Below, one piece after another: positions 7,590 through 16,478 of a stretch of 64,000 bases of DNA. Below the pieces are notes generated by a model. The model did no database searches. It saw only the letters and a list, made by a program, of their open reading frames with translations, and was not told where the DNA came from. The first letter of the stretch is position 1. Each line of letters opens with the position of its first letter. This DNA comes from Bradyrhizobium diazoefficiens USDA 110 (lineage in GTDB: Bacteria; Pseudomonadota; Alphaproteobacteria; Rhizobiales; Xanthobacteraceae): contig NC_004463.1 of NCBI RefSeq assembly GCF_000011365.1, forward strand, positions 3,706,001 to 3,770,000, given 5' to 3'. Position numbers and translations under genes: made by a program.

Positions 7590-8785
7590 ATACGATCGCG
7601 CTTCATGTCAATCGCCGTGCGGTGGAGCTATCGGCCGAGCCGCGCACCAGCCTTGCCGATTTCGTGCGCGACAAGCTCGACCTGACCGGCACGCATCTCG
7701 GCTGCGAGCACGGCGTTTGCGGCGCCTGCACCGTGCTGCTCGACGGCGTGCCGGCGCGCTCCTGCATCACCTATGCGGTGGCCTGCGAGGGCGCCGATAT
7801 CACCACGATCGAAGGCCTCGACGAGGACGAGGTCACGACCGAGTTGCGCGCCGCCTTCACCCGCGAGCATGCCCTGCAATGCGGCTATTGCACGCCCGGC
7901 ATGCTGGTCTCGGCGCGCGACCTGGTGTTGCGCCTGCCTGACGCCGACGAGCGGCGCATTCGCGTCGGCCTCAGCGGCAATCTCTGCCGCTGCACCGGCT
8001 ATGTCGGCATCGTGCGGGCGGTGCAGTCCGTGATCGAGGCGAGGCGTGCGCGCAACATTGCGCCGCAGGCCGGTGGCGGCCGGACCAGTCTCGGCCCCGC
8101 CGGATCGGGGCGAGCCGCATCTGGCCAAATCGAGCCGCGGCCTGCGCGGCAAGCGTTGGTCGCGGCATCAGACAGTGTCGTGCCGGGTACCATTCCCGAC
8201 TTCACCCCAGCGACCGTTCTCGATCAGCGCTTCTCGCTGCCGTATCCACCGGCGAAAGTGTTCGCGATGTTCGATGATATCGCGGGTATTGCAGCCTGCC
8301 TTCCCGGCGTATCGCTCGCGGCGCCGCCAAGGCCCGAGTGTGTCGAAGGCGTGATCCGCGTCAGGCTCGGGCCGATCGCAGCAAGCTTCGAGGGGGCCGC
8401 GCGCGTCGAACGCGATCCCGCGACGCTCTCCGGCCGCATCGTCGGCATCGGCACCGACCAGCGCAACCATTCGGCGACGCAAGGCGAAATCCGCTATCGC
8501 CTGATCCCGCTCGATGGCGGCGCGGCGACCTCCGTCGACCTGTCGATCGGCTACACGCTCACGGGCATGCTGGCGCAGGTCGGCCGGCCGGGCCTCGTGC
8601 GCGATCTCGCCAGACGCCTGGTCGCTGAGTTCGCGGGAAATCTCGACCGCCACATGTCGGGCGCGCCGTCGGGGCAGGCCGCCCCCGCGGAGCTCAGCTT
8701 CTGGTCGCTTGCATCAGACGTTTTGCGCGCTCGGCTCGCGCGCATGTTTGGCCGCGTCTTCACCGGAAAAGGTGGCGCGGAATGA
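7586..8785 (+). CDS. Fusion: [2Fe-2S] small subunit (CoxS-like) + CoxG/SRPBCC domain
   Basis: 399 residues, more than twice the usual ~160 of a CoxS subunit. Residues 1-155 carry the plant-type ferredoxin cluster (C40, C45, C48, C60) and the second cluster of the four-helix domain (C99, C102, C134, C136). After an Ala/Gly/Pro linker at about 156-200, residues about 205-350 (LDQRFSLPYPPAKVFAMFDD, AACLPGV, GRPGLVRDLARRLV) match CoxG, an SRPBCC-fold protein that in CO dehydrogenase operons is a separate gene implicated in membrane recruitment or maturation. The C-terminus ends in a basic amphipathic stretch. The ATG overlaps the previous stop. The fusion links electron transfer and the accessory function in one chain. 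Confidence 0.87.
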   Translation: MNTIALHVNRRAVELSAEPRTSLADFVRDKLDLTGTHLGCEHGVCGACTVLLDGVPARSCITYAVACEGADITTIEGLDEDEVTTELRAAFTREHALQCGYCTPGMLVSARDLVLRLPDADERRIRVGLSGNLCRCTGYVGIVRAVQSVIEARRARNIAPQAGGGRTSLGPAGSGRAASGQIEPRPARQALVAASDSVVPGTIPDFTPATVLDQRFSLPYPPAKVFAMFDDIAGIAACLPGVSLAAPPRPECVEGVIRVRLGPIAASFEGAARVERDPATLSGRIVGIGTDQRNHSATQGEIRYRLIPLDGGAATSVDLSIGYTLTGMLAQVGRPGLVRDLARRLVAEFAGNLDRHMSGAPSGQAAPAELSFWSLASDVLRARLARMFGRVFTGKGGAE

Positions 8786-8860
8786 TCGGCGCGCTCGCGC
8801 CGCGGAGTGACGAAGGCTGGACTGCCTAGAGATCAACAGCGTTGGATTTGGAGAGACAAC

Positions 8861-10015
8861 ATGACACGAGCACTCGGACTGGTTCGGACAATCGCGCTGG
8901 CGACGGCCTTGTTCGGCGGCGCGGCAGGGGCGCAGACCATCAAGATCGGCGTCAACGAACCGCTCACCGGCGCGTTCGCGGCCTCCGGCACCTACGTCGT
9001 CAACGGCGCCAAGATCGCCGCCGACGAGATCAACGCCAAGGGCGGCATTTTGGGCAAGAAGATCGAGCTGGTGATCGAGGACAACAAGAGCAACCCGACG
9101 GAGGCTGCCGCCGTCGCGGAGAAGCTGATCACCAGCGACAAGGTGCCGGTGCTGATGGGCGCCTGGGGCTCGAGCCTGACGCTCGCGGTGATGCCGAAGC
9201 TGATGGAGTATGAAACCCCGATGGTGGTGGAGACCTCGTCCTCGGGCAAGATCACGACGACAGGCAATCCCTTCATCTTCCGCATCTCGCCGCCCTCGGC
9301 GGTCGAGGCCGCGGCGTTCAAGGGCATCGTCGACAAGCTCGCCCTGAAGAAGGTCGACTTCCTCGTCATCAACAATGACTGGGGCCGCGGCACCGCCGAG
9401 GACTTCAGCAAGATGATGAAGGACAAGGGCATCAGCATCGGCTTGGTCGAAACCATGGACCAGGGTGCGCAGGACATGAGCGCCCAGCTCTCCAAGATCA
9501 AGAGTTCGGATTCCGAGACGGTCATCGTCACGACCGCCGTCGACCAGTTGACGCTGATCTTCAAGCAGGCCGCTGCGCTCGGCCTGAAGAAGCGCATCAT
9601 CACCACCGGGGGCTCGCAGAACCCCGACCAGATCATCGCCCAGGCCGGAGCCGCCGCCAACGGAACCATGCATCTGACGACCTTCCTGCCGTGGTTCCCG
9701 GACAAGACGCCGAACCCCGAGGCAACCAACTACTTCATCACGGAATGGAAGAAACGCGGCTTCGAGTTCGCCGGCTGCACCGAAAGCTTCCGCGGCTATG
9801 ACGGCATCCGCACCGCGGCGGCCGCGATCGAGAAGGCGGGCAAGGCCGAGCCGGCTGCGATCAAGGCGGCGCTTTGGAACATCAACATCAAGGGACTCAA
9901 CGGCGACATCGTGTTCCGCAAGTCCGGCCCCGAGGGCAAGGAGAGCGGTCAGAGCCAGCCGAACGTCTATCTCATCGAGATCAACGACGGCAAGGTCGGG
10001 ATGAAGACGCTCTGA
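8861..10015 (+). CDS. ABC transporter periplasmic substrate-binding protein (Liv type)
   Basis: Captures the substrate in the periplasm for the permease and ATPase genes that follow. 384 residues; the signal peptide is evident (MTRALGLVRTIALATALFGG, cleavage near AGA-QT). The mature protein begins IKIGVNEPLTGAFAASG, the standard start of the branched-chain amino-acid-type binding-protein family (Peripla_BP_6). The ATG at 8861 follows GGAGAGAC; an in-frame ATG at 8807 would add a non-signal sequence and is rejected. The family in rhizobia transports many carboxylates, aromatics and amides besides amino acids; the adjacent oxidoreductase suggests a heterocyclic or amide substrate. Confidence 0.9.
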   Translation: MTRALGLVRTIALATALFGGAAGAQTIKIGVNEPLTGAFAASGTYVVNGAKIAADEINAKGGILGKKIELVIEDNKSNPTEAAAVAEKLITSDKVPVLMGAWGSSLTLAVMPKLMEYETPMVVETSSSGKITTTGNPFIFRISPPSAVEAAAFKGIVDKLALKKVDFLVINNDWGRGTAEDFSKMMKDKGISIGLVETMDQGAQDMSAQLSKIKSSDSETVIVTTAVDQLTLIFKQAAALGLKKRIITTGGSQNPDQIIAQAGAAANGTMHLTTFLPWFPDKTPNPEATNYFITEWKKRGFEFAGCTESFRGYDGIRTAAAAIEKAGKAEPAAIKAALWNINIKGLNGDIVFRKSGPEGKESGQSQPNVYLIEINDGKVGMKTL

Positions 10016-10030
10016 CGTCGTTTATTCGGG

Positions 10031-10059
10031 GGCGAGGGCGGCGCACCGCCGCTCTCGCC
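10031..10059 (+). terminator. Intercistronic stem-loop after the binding-protein gene
   Basis: 13-bp arms GGCGAGGGCGGCG and CGCCGCTCTCGCC with one mismatch and a 3-nt loop, starting 15 nt after the binding-protein stop. There is no T run, so it is better read as an mRNA-stabilising or attenuating element that lets the binding protein be made in excess over the permeases than as a full terminator. Confidence 0.5.
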
Positions 10060-10085
10060 GCATTGCGGGTGATACGGGAACGGCT

Positions 10086-10958
10086 TTGAGCGAGTTTCTC
10101 CAGCATCTGGTCAACATGCTCGTGCTCGGCGGCACCTATGCGCTGCTTGGCATCGGGCTGACCTTGATCTTCGGCATCATGAACGTCGTGAATTTCACGC
10201 ACGGCGTGCTCTACACGTTCGGCGCCTACATCATGTTTATCGTGGTGCAGCAGCTCGGGCTGAACTTCTTCCTTGCGCTGCCCGTCGCCGTGCTGGCCGG
10301 ATGGCTGTTGGGGGCGGCTATCGAGCTGACATTGCTGCGGCCCCTGCGCGGCTCCGACATCGACACCACGATGCTGGTCATGATCGGCGCCTGGATCGCG
10401 ATGCAGTCGGGCACGCTGTGGATCTGGGGCGGGGTCGCCAAATCGGTGGCGACGCCGTTTCCCGAGGCGCCCCTGGTGCTCGGACCTGTCTCCGTGTCCT
10501 GGCTGCGGCTGTTCGTGCTTGCCGCCGCGGCACTGCTGATCCTGGTGACGTATCTCCTGATCAACAGGACGAGCCTCGGCCGCGCGATGCGGGCGACGTT
10601 CCAGGACCACGACACGGCCTCGCTGATGGGCGTCAATGTCGACATGATCTACACCTCGACCTTCTCGATCGGCTCCAGCCTTGCCGCCGCGGCGGGGGCT
10701 CTGCTCGGCCCGGTCTACGTGATCTTCCCGCAAATGGGGGATCTTGCCGCCGTCAAGGCCTTCGCCATCGTCATCCTCGGCGGTCTTGGCAACATCACGG
10801 GTGCGGTGATCGGCGGCTTCATCCTGGCGCTCGCCGAGGAGCTCGGCGCGGGCTACGTCTCATCAGGCTATCGCGACGCGATGGGCTTCGTGATCATCAT
10901 CGCGGTTCTCATCTTCAAGCCGACCGGCCTGTTCGCGCGCGCGGAGCGCGTCGGATGA
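10086..10958 (+). CDS. ABC transporter inner-membrane permease (LivH type)
   Basis: One of two membrane subunits of the importer; 290 residues, 8-9 hydrophobic segments. It has the family's N-terminal GGTYALLGIGLTLIFGIMNVVNFTHG and the C-terminal cytoplasmic-loop segment VILGGLGNITGAVIGG that docks the ATPase. The start is a TTG at 10086 after ACGGGAACGG; the next in-frame ATG (10116) would cut the first membrane helix. It precedes the LivM-type subunit with an ATGA overlap. Confidence 0.9.
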   Translation: MSEFLQHLVNMLVLGGTYALLGIGLTLIFGIMNVVNFTHGVLYTFGAYIMFIVVQQLGLNFFLALPVAVLAGWLLGAAIELTLLRPLRGSDIDTTMLVMIGAWIAMQSGTLWIWGGVAKSVATPFPEAPLVLGPVSVSWLRLFVLAAAALLILVTYLLINRTSLGRAMRATFQDHDTASLMGVNVDMIYTSTFSIGSSLAAAAGALLGPVYVIFPQMGDLAAVKAFAIVILGGLGNITGAVIGGFILALAEELGAGYVSSGYRDAMGFVIIIAVLIFKPTGLFARAERVG

Positions 10959-12001
10959 GAATAGCCCTCACCATTCTCGCCGTCGCGGCCCTTGCCTCGG
11001 TGCCGCTCTGGCTGCGCGATCCCTATCTCCTCAACGCGCTGATCACGACCGGAATCTTCGTCATCGGCGCGATGAGCCTCAATCTCCTGCTCGGCTTCAC
11101 CGGGCAGCTCAGCCTCGGCCACATCGCCTTCTTCGGCATCGGCGCCTATGTCAGCGCGCTGACATCGCTCGGTTTCGACATCGGGCTGCCCGGAGACCTG
11201 CGCCTTGTTCACACGCCGTGGCCGCCCATTGTGGGCTTCGTGCTCGCGATCCTCATCGCCGGGCTGTGCGGTTATTTCGTCGGGCTGCTCTCGTTCCGCG
11301 TTCGCGGCGCCTATTTCGTCATTGTCACGATCTCCTTCGCCGAAGTCGTGCGGCTCGTCGCGCTGAACTGGGTCGAGTTGACGCAAGGCCCTCTGGCGCT
11401 GACCAACATTCCCTCCATCGCGCTGCCGTTGCCCGGCCTCAGTGAGCTGACGCTGCGCACCAAGATGCAGAACTACTATCTCGTGCTGGTCGTGGCTCTC
11501 ATCGCCTATCTCCTGATCGCGCGTCTCGTTCATTCCCATTTCGGCCGCGCGATGCGCGGATTGATGGAGAATGAGACGCTCGCGGTCTCCGTCGGTATCG
11601 ACGTGACCAAGACGCTGACGCTGGCGGCGGTGATTTCCGCCGCGATCGCTGGCGCCGCCGGCAGCCTCTATGCGCACTATATCCGGATCATCGATCCGGA
11701 AGTGTTTGCCTTCATCAACACCGTCACCATGGTGATCATGGTCATCAGTGGCGGCAAGGGCTCGCTGGCGGGGCCCGTCGTCGGCGGCCTGATCTTCGGG
11801 CTGCTGCCAGTCGCGCTGCGTCCGATCATGGCGCCGGAGGCGCAATGGATCGCCTATGGCGGCGTGCTGATCGCCATCCTGTTCGTGCTGCCGCGCGGCA
11901 TCGTGCCCTCGCTCGCGCAGCGATTTCGCAGGAGACGGAGCGGCACGACGGCGCTGGCGCCGGTGGCCCTCGCCGAGACAGCGGTCAAGGAGCGGGCGTG
12001 A
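10955..12001 (+). CDS. ABC transporter inner-membrane permease (LivM type)
   Basis: Second membrane subunit, 348 residues. The conserved block MSLNLLLGFTGQLSLGHIAFFGIGAY and the ATPase-docking loop VISGGKGSLAGPVVGG identify it. The ATG at 10955 overlaps the LivH-type stop by 4 bp, and its own stop shares one base with the ATG of the next gene. The C-terminal tail is basic and cytoplasmic. Confidence 0.9.
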   Translation: MRIALTILAVAALASVPLWLRDPYLLNALITTGIFVIGAMSLNLLLGFTGQLSLGHIAFFGIGAYVSALTSLGFDIGLPGDLRLVHTPWPPIVGFVLAILIAGLCGYFVGLLSFRVRGAYFVIVTISFAEVVRLVALNWVELTQGPLALTNIPSIALPLPGLSELTLRTKMQNYYLVLVVALIAYLLIARLVHSHFGRAMRGLMENETLAVSVGIDVTKTLTLAAVISAAIAGAAGSLYAHYIRIIDPEVFAFINTVTMVIMVISGGKGSLAGPVVGGLIFGLLPVALRPIMAPEAQWIAYGGVLIAILFVLPRGIVPSLAQRFRRRRSGTTALAPVALAETAVKERA

Positions 12002-12783
12002 TGACGGCACGCAGCGTTGCCATGACGATCGAGCAGGTCGCGGTCCGTTTCGGCGGGCTCGTCGCGATCTCCGACATGAGTTTCACCGTGGGCGAGGGCG
12101 AGATCGTCAGCCTGATCGGACCGAACGGCGCCGGCAAGACCACGGCCTTCAACGTCATGACCGGTTTCCTGACGCCGAGCGCAGGCCGTGTCACCTATCA
12201 GGGCACGACGCTTACCGGGTTGAAGCCGCATCAGATCGCGGACCTCGGTCTGATCCGGACCTTCCAGCGCACCAGCGTGTTTCCCAATGACACCGTGTAC
12301 GACAATCTCCTGATCGGCCTGCATCGTCAGGGCCGGGTCCGGCTGCTCGACGCCATCCTCGGGCTGCCGGGCGCGCGCGCCTCGGAGCGCAGGCTGCGGC
12401 AGCGGGCAAGCGAGCTGATCGAATGGGTCGGTCTCGAACGCCGTGCCCACGATGCGGCCGGCTCGCTCTCCTACGGCGAGCAGCGCCTGGTCGGCGTTGC
12501 GCTGGCGCTCGCGGCGGAACCCTCGATGCTGCTGCTCGACGAACCCGTCTCGGGCATGAATGCCTCGGAAACCCACCGGTTCGTCGAGCTCATTCGCGAC
12601 ATCCGCGGTCGCGGCATCACGATCCTTCTGGTCGAGCACGACATGCCGATGGTGATGACCGTCTCGGACCGCATCGTGGTGCTCAACTACGGCCGCATCA
12701 TCGCCGAGGGGACGCCGGACGTGATCCGCAACGATCCCGCCGTGATCGAGGCCTATCTCGGACATGGAGCGGCGCGTGCTTGA
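12001..12783 (+). CDS. ABC transporter ATP-binding protein (LivG type)
   Basis: ATPase subunit, 260 residues. Walker A GPNGAGKTT, signature LSYGEQ (Tyr variant normal for LivG), Walker B LLLLDEP and the switch His in LVEHDM are all present, so it should be active. TFQRTSVFPNDTVYDNLLIGLH is the LivG-specific Q-loop region. Confidence 0.92.
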   Translation: MTARSVAMTIEQVAVRFGGLVAISDMSFTVGEGEIVSLIGPNGAGKTTAFNVMTGFLTPSAGRVTYQGTTLTGLKPHQIADLGLIRTFQRTSVFPNDTVYDNLLIGLHRQGRVRLLDAILGLPGARASERRLRQRASELIEWVGLERRAHDAAGSLSYGEQRLVGVALALAAEPSMLLLDEPVSGMNASETHRFVELIRDIRGRGITILLVEHDMPMVMTVSDRIVVLNYGRIIAEGTPDVIRNDPAVIEAYLGHGAARA

Positions 12784-13480
12784 GATCCGCGACATGGTGT
12801 GCGGCTATGGCGGCGTCACCGCGCTGCGCGGCATTTCGCTCGACGTGAAGGCCGGGCAACTGGTGGCGCTGATCGGGGCCAACGGCGCCGGCAAGAGCAC
12901 GACGCTGCGCGCGATTTCCGGACTTGTGCCGCCGCGCGCGGGCCAGATGCGGTTCGAGGGCATCGACATCACCGGGGCGAGGCCCCCGCGCGTGCTGGCG
13001 AGCGGGATCGCGCATTGTCCGGAAGGGCGGCGCGTGTTTCCGCACATGAGCGTCGAGGAAAATCTCGACATGGGGGCTTACCTCCGTCGCGGTTCAGGCG
13101 AGATCGCAGCCGATCGCGATCGCATCTATACGGAATTTCCGCGGCTCGCCGAGCGGCGCCGGCAGGCGGCGGGCACGCTGTCCGGTGGCGAGCAGCAGAT
13201 GCTCGCGATCGGGCGTGCGCTGATGTCGCGGCCGCGGCTGATCATGTTCGACGAGCCTTCGCTCGGCCTTGCCCCCAACATCGTCGAGCGCACCTTTGCG
13301 ATCATCCGCGGCATTCGCGATGCCGGCACCACGGTACTGCTGGTCGAGCAGAACGCGTTCGCCGCGCTCGAGATGTGCGACCACGCCTATCTGCTCGAGA
13401 ACGGCCGCATCGTGTTGTCCGGCGCCGGCACGGAGCTGATCGAGAACGAGCATGTGCGGAAGGCCTATCTCGGTGGATGA
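12764..13480 (+). CDS. ABC transporter ATP-binding protein (LivF type)
   Basis: Second ATPase subunit, 238 residues, usual length. Walker A GANGAGKST, signature LSGGEQQMLAIGRAL, Walker B LIMFDEPSLGL and LVEQNAFAAL switch region (Gln replaces nothing essential; VEQN is the LivF norm). The start at 12764 lies 20 bp inside the LivG gene; a GTG four codons later is an alternative. It completes the five-component importer. Confidence 0.92.
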   Translation: MERRVLEIRDMVCGYGGVTALRGISLDVKAGQLVALIGANGAGKSTTLRAISGLVPPRAGQMRFEGIDITGARPPRVLASGIAHCPEGRRVFPHMSVEENLDMGAYLRRGSGEIAADRDRIYTEFPRLAERRRQAAGTLSGGEQQMLAIGRALMSRPRLIMFDEPSLGLAPNIVERTFAIIRGIRDAGTTVLLVEQNAFAALEMCDHAYLLENGRIVLSGAGTELIENEHVRKAYLGG

Positions 13481-13823
13481 CGAGGCTGTCCATTCGGACG
13501 AGCCGGCGTGGATTCCGGTCTGTGACCTCAGCCGGCTGAAGGCAGAGACGATCGTCCGCGTTGCCGGGCGCGATATGCTTGTGATCTGGAACGAGGGCGA
13601 TGTCGTCGCGTGCGACCGTGCCTGCCCCCACGAACAGGCCGATCTTGGTCTTGGACAGGTGACAGCGGGCCGGCTGCAGTGCCCGCGCCATGCCGCATCA
13701 TTCGATTTGCGCGACGGGGCGATTACAGCGGGCTGGCCAAGTCCGCCATTGCGGCTCTATCCGGTCAAGGTCACGGGAGAGCAAATCTGGGTTGAAGAGC
13801 CTGAGCGGCGATCGGGGCGATGA
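13473..13823 (+). CDS. Small Rieske-type [2Fe-2S] ferredoxin
   Basis: About 116 residues. The cluster ligands C51-P-H53 and C70-x2-H73 (ACPHEQADLG and CPRHAASFDL) match the Rieske ferredoxins of oxygenase systems and NirD-like proteins. The likely start is GTG at 13473, overlapping the LivF-type stop by 8 bp; an in-frame ATG at 13452 is possible. Being last in the operon, it probably transfers electrons for a ring oxygenation step, but no oxygenase component is encoded in this cluster, so its partner is either the molybdenum hydroxylase or an enzyme elsewhere. Confidence 0.85.
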   Translation: MDDEAVHSDEPAWIPVCDLSRLKAETIVRVAGRDMLVIWNEGDVVACDRACPHEQADLGLGQVTAGRLQCPRHAASFDLRDGAITAGWPSPPLRLYPVKVTGEQIWVEEPERRSGR

Positions 13824-13929
13824 TGGCATCATGCCCCTGTTTTGCCCGACGAGTCAAAACGATCCGCGTCGTAGATTTTGCCTTTGGAAACAACGGCGTT
13901 CTACTGTGCATGGGGTTGTTTTCGCGTTT

Positions 13930-14790
13930 TTAGTCCAGCAACCGGCGTGCAGCCTCCACCAGAACGCCGTCCGGCCGACGCAGCGCCTCGAGGATGGTGA
14001 AATGGTCGGCGCCTGCGACCGGAATGAGCTTGCCGGGCGCCTGCGCGGCCGCACGCTTCTCATGAAGGTTGATTGAATCCAGCACCAGGGCGGGGAGTTC
14101 GTTGCTGCCATAGGCGATGTCGAGCCGCTTCTGTGTCACGGGCAGGCGAAGCGGCGAGAGCTTGGCGATTTCTTCGTCCGTCAGCTTCAGCGCGCTGTTG
14201 AGGCCGGTATCGCGGATCGGCGCCAGATCGTAGACGCCTGATATCGCAAGCCCCGCATGGACACGCGGATGGTCCAGCGCCATCGCCACGAGATGGGCGC
14301 CGGCGGACCAGCCCGACAGCACGACCGGCCCGCCGATGCCATAGGATGCGCCATGCGCGGCGAGCCAGTCGAGCGCGCGCGGGATTTCGGCGACGATGTC
14401 GGTGAGGGACACCTCGGGCGCCAGCGAATAGCCGGGAATCGCAACTGACCAGCCATGTGCGGCAACGCCTTCGACCAGCATGGCGAACAGCTCGCGCGAA
14501 TTGCGCTGCCAATAGCCGCCATGCACGAACACCAGGCAGGGCGCATCGGGCTTTGCGGCGGGGTAGAGATCGAGCTTGTTATTCGCCCGCTCGCCGTAAC
14601 GCAAATCGAGATGGGACTTCAGCGTACCGCGCAGCCGGCTGGAAGCTTCGTTACGCTCCGCGATCAGGGCAGGGCTGTTCTTGACCGCCGCATTGTTGTC
14701 ATAGGCGGCGCTGCGTTCCGCCTGGGACAGTTCGGCCCATTTGCTGCGGGGATCGAACGGCCGATGTGTCGAGCTTGTGTTGTTGACCAT
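13930..14790 (-). CDS. Alpha/beta-hydrolase (esterase/kynurenine-formamidase-like)
   Basis: 286 residues. The oxyanion-hole motif HGGYW (H90-W94), nucleophile elbow GWSAG (Ser162) and a C-terminal GADHF (His263) form a hydrolase active site of the hormone-sensitive-lipase/BD-FAE type. Kynurenine formamidase-like proteins share HGGYW and the YGSNE segment near residue 228-231, which may hold the acidic residue. It has no signal peptide, so is cytoplasmic. The gene is convergent with the ferredoxin operon (106-bp gap) and 123 bp downstream of the beta-propeller gene; membership of either cluster is uncertain. The substrate (ester or formamide) is not determined. Confidence 0.8.
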   Translation of the reverse strand: MVNNTSSTHRPFDPRSKWAELSQAERSAAYDNNAAVKNSPALIAERNEASSRLRGTLKSHLDLRYGERANNKLDLYPAAKPDAPCLVFVHGGYWQRNSRELFAMLVEGVAAHGWSVAIPGYSLAPEVSLTDIVAEIPRALDWLAAHGASYGIGGPVVLSGWSAGAHLVAMALDHPRVHAGLAISGVYDLAPIRDTGLNSALKLTDEEIAKLSPLRLPVTQKRLDIAYGSNELPALVLDSINLHEKRAAAQAPGKLIPVAGADHFTILEALRRPDGVLVEAARRLLD

Positions 14791-14913
14791 GGAGTCTCCG
14801 AGCGGCCGGTCGTGGCAATGACCGGCGTCGCTCGCTCCTGTCTGCCACGAATCCCGCTCGAATTGCAGATCGCTCGTGCTCAGACGAGGGATGCGCCGTT
14901 CGCGGAACTTGTT

Positions 14914-16449
14914 TCAACTGGCGGTGGAGGGACGGGTCCGGGGCGGCAAAGCCGGCGACGGAAATTGACGCGCAAAGGCGCTGGTCTTCGGCTGAACACG
15001 CGATCCGTCGATCACCTCCAGCCGGCCGCAGCGGTTCAGGGTGTGCAGCTTTCGGCCGGGCCATGCGGGTCCCGGCTTCAGGGAGTGGCGGACGATCTGC
15101 TTGAATGTCGTGGGCGACAGTTCGATGACCTCCGCCAGGGCGAGCGCCGCGCCGTATCCGTCGGCACAATTCTGGACCGGGCGCCACAGTCTTTCGTTGA
15201 TGGTGACGAAATTCCCGGCCGGTCGCGTACTCGCGCGATCGATCAGGACCGGGTTGCTGGCATGAGGCAGCCAGGGGCCGAGCAGGTGGTCGGCGTAGTA
15301 GATCGCAAGCGAATCCGAATAGCCGCCGGCTCCGTCGCGCCAGGCGCCAAACAGGTAGTTCAGGCCGTTGTGCCGCGTGATCGTCGCGTCGGCGAGCTCC
15401 AGGCCCGAAAGCAGCGTCGCATGCCGCTCCCATTGGTCCGGAAACCGAACGCATTTGTAGAGGGCGACGTCCCCGTTGATCGAGCTCTCCGGGATCATCC
15501 ACAACTCGCCGTCGTCCTCGATCAGGAACGGATAGGACAGGTGCCAGGGCTCTTCCAGCACAGGCATGACGTCGCGGACTGGCCCGGTGTCACCGAACTC
15601 GATCGCCGAAATGATTCCCTTGCCGACCCGGTGATCGAGATCTTCAAAAAAGACGAACGTTCGTCCGCGCCAGGTGACGGGAAAGGGATCGGCGTAGAAG
15701 TGGTTTCCGGGATCTCCCAGAACGTTCCAGCGAGGCCCGGATAGATCTCCGGTCTGCCAGACGCCTGCGCCGTCATTGAAGCGCCATCCGATATGCCAAT
15801 GCGGGGCGTAGCAGCAGAGGCGATAGATTTCCTTGGCGATTGAGACGACGAGGCCGCGCACGACGTAGCCGACAGGTCCACGTCGGTTCATGGCGCCGGC
15901 GGGACGCGACAGTTGTGGCAGAATGCGCGGCCGTCCCGACAGGATTGCCGCCACCATGGTCAGGGTTCGCGCCATGACCGTTTCGAGCGCGCCGCTCAGG
16001 CCGGCTGCAGTTTCTCCCGACGGGTGGCCGCGATCGAGGACGGCGCCGTCGATCTCGTTGACGATGTCGATCACCGGCATGTCGCCGGCAAGAATGGCGG
16101 CGAGCGCGGCGTTTTCTCCTGCAGTTCCGTTGAACAGCGGGCGCAGATACAGCGAAGCCGAGCAGTCCCGATCGCGCGCGCCGCCTGTGAAATCGACGAT
16201 CACGTCGGCCGTGCCGGTGCGAGCCTGCGTCCGCTTGGGAATGATCTTCAGCCCGTCGGCACCGCCGGGTTTGCCCTTGTGCAACACCATGCGTTCGAGC
16301 GCGAACAGCGCGTCGAGACCCGCAGGCCGTGACTCCGCCGTCGCCGTCCAGGCGATCTGGACCGGAACGTCCCGCCCGTCGACCGACAGCGTCTCGCGGT
16401 GCATCCACCGCCGCGCATGCTCACGTTCACAGCGAAACTCGATGATCAT
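14914..16449 (-). CDS. GH43-like beta-propeller protein with N-terminal formyltransferase-like region
   Basis: 511 residues. Residues about 200-460 contain repeated propeller-blade motifs (HFYADPFPVTWRGRTFVFFED, LEEPWHLSYPFLIEDDGELWMIPES, GPWLPHASNPVLIDR), resembling the five-bladed GH43-like domain also found in plant glucosamine inositolphosphorylceramide transferases and many bacterial polysaccharide clusters. The first ~190 residues (VIVDFTGG, SLYLRPLFNGTAGENAA) look like a degenerate formyltransferase-type domain; this is tentative. No signal peptide. Its place beside the GT4 gene suggests a sugar-transfer or modifying role in polysaccharide synthesis. No catalytic assignment is made. 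Confidence 0.65.
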   Translation of the reverse strand: MIIEFRCEREHARRWMHRETLSVDGRDVPVQIAWTATAESRPAGLDALFALERMVLHKGKPGGADGLKIIPKRTQARTGTADVIVDFTGGARDRDCSASLYLRPLFNGTAGENAALAAILAGDMPVIDIVNEIDGAVLDRGHPSGETAAGLSGALETVMARTLTMVAAILSGRPRILPQLSRPAGAMNRRGPVGYVVRGLVVSIAKEIYRLCCYAPHWHIGWRFNDGAGVWQTGDLSGPRWNVLGDPGNHFYADPFPVTWRGRTFVFFEDLDHRVGKGIISAIEFGDTGPVRDVMPVLEEPWHLSYPFLIEDDGELWMIPESSINGDVALYKCVRFPDQWERHATLLSGLELADATITRHNGLNYLFGAWRDGAGGYSDSLAIYYADHLLGPWLPHASNPVLIDRASTRPAGNFVTINERLWRPVQNCADGYGAALALAEVIELSPTTFKQIVRHSLKPGPAWPGRKLHTLNRCGRLEVIDGSRVQPKTSAFARQFPSPALPPRTRPSTAS

Positions 16450-16478
16450 GTCGAGCCAATCTATTCCAGCGGATCAGG

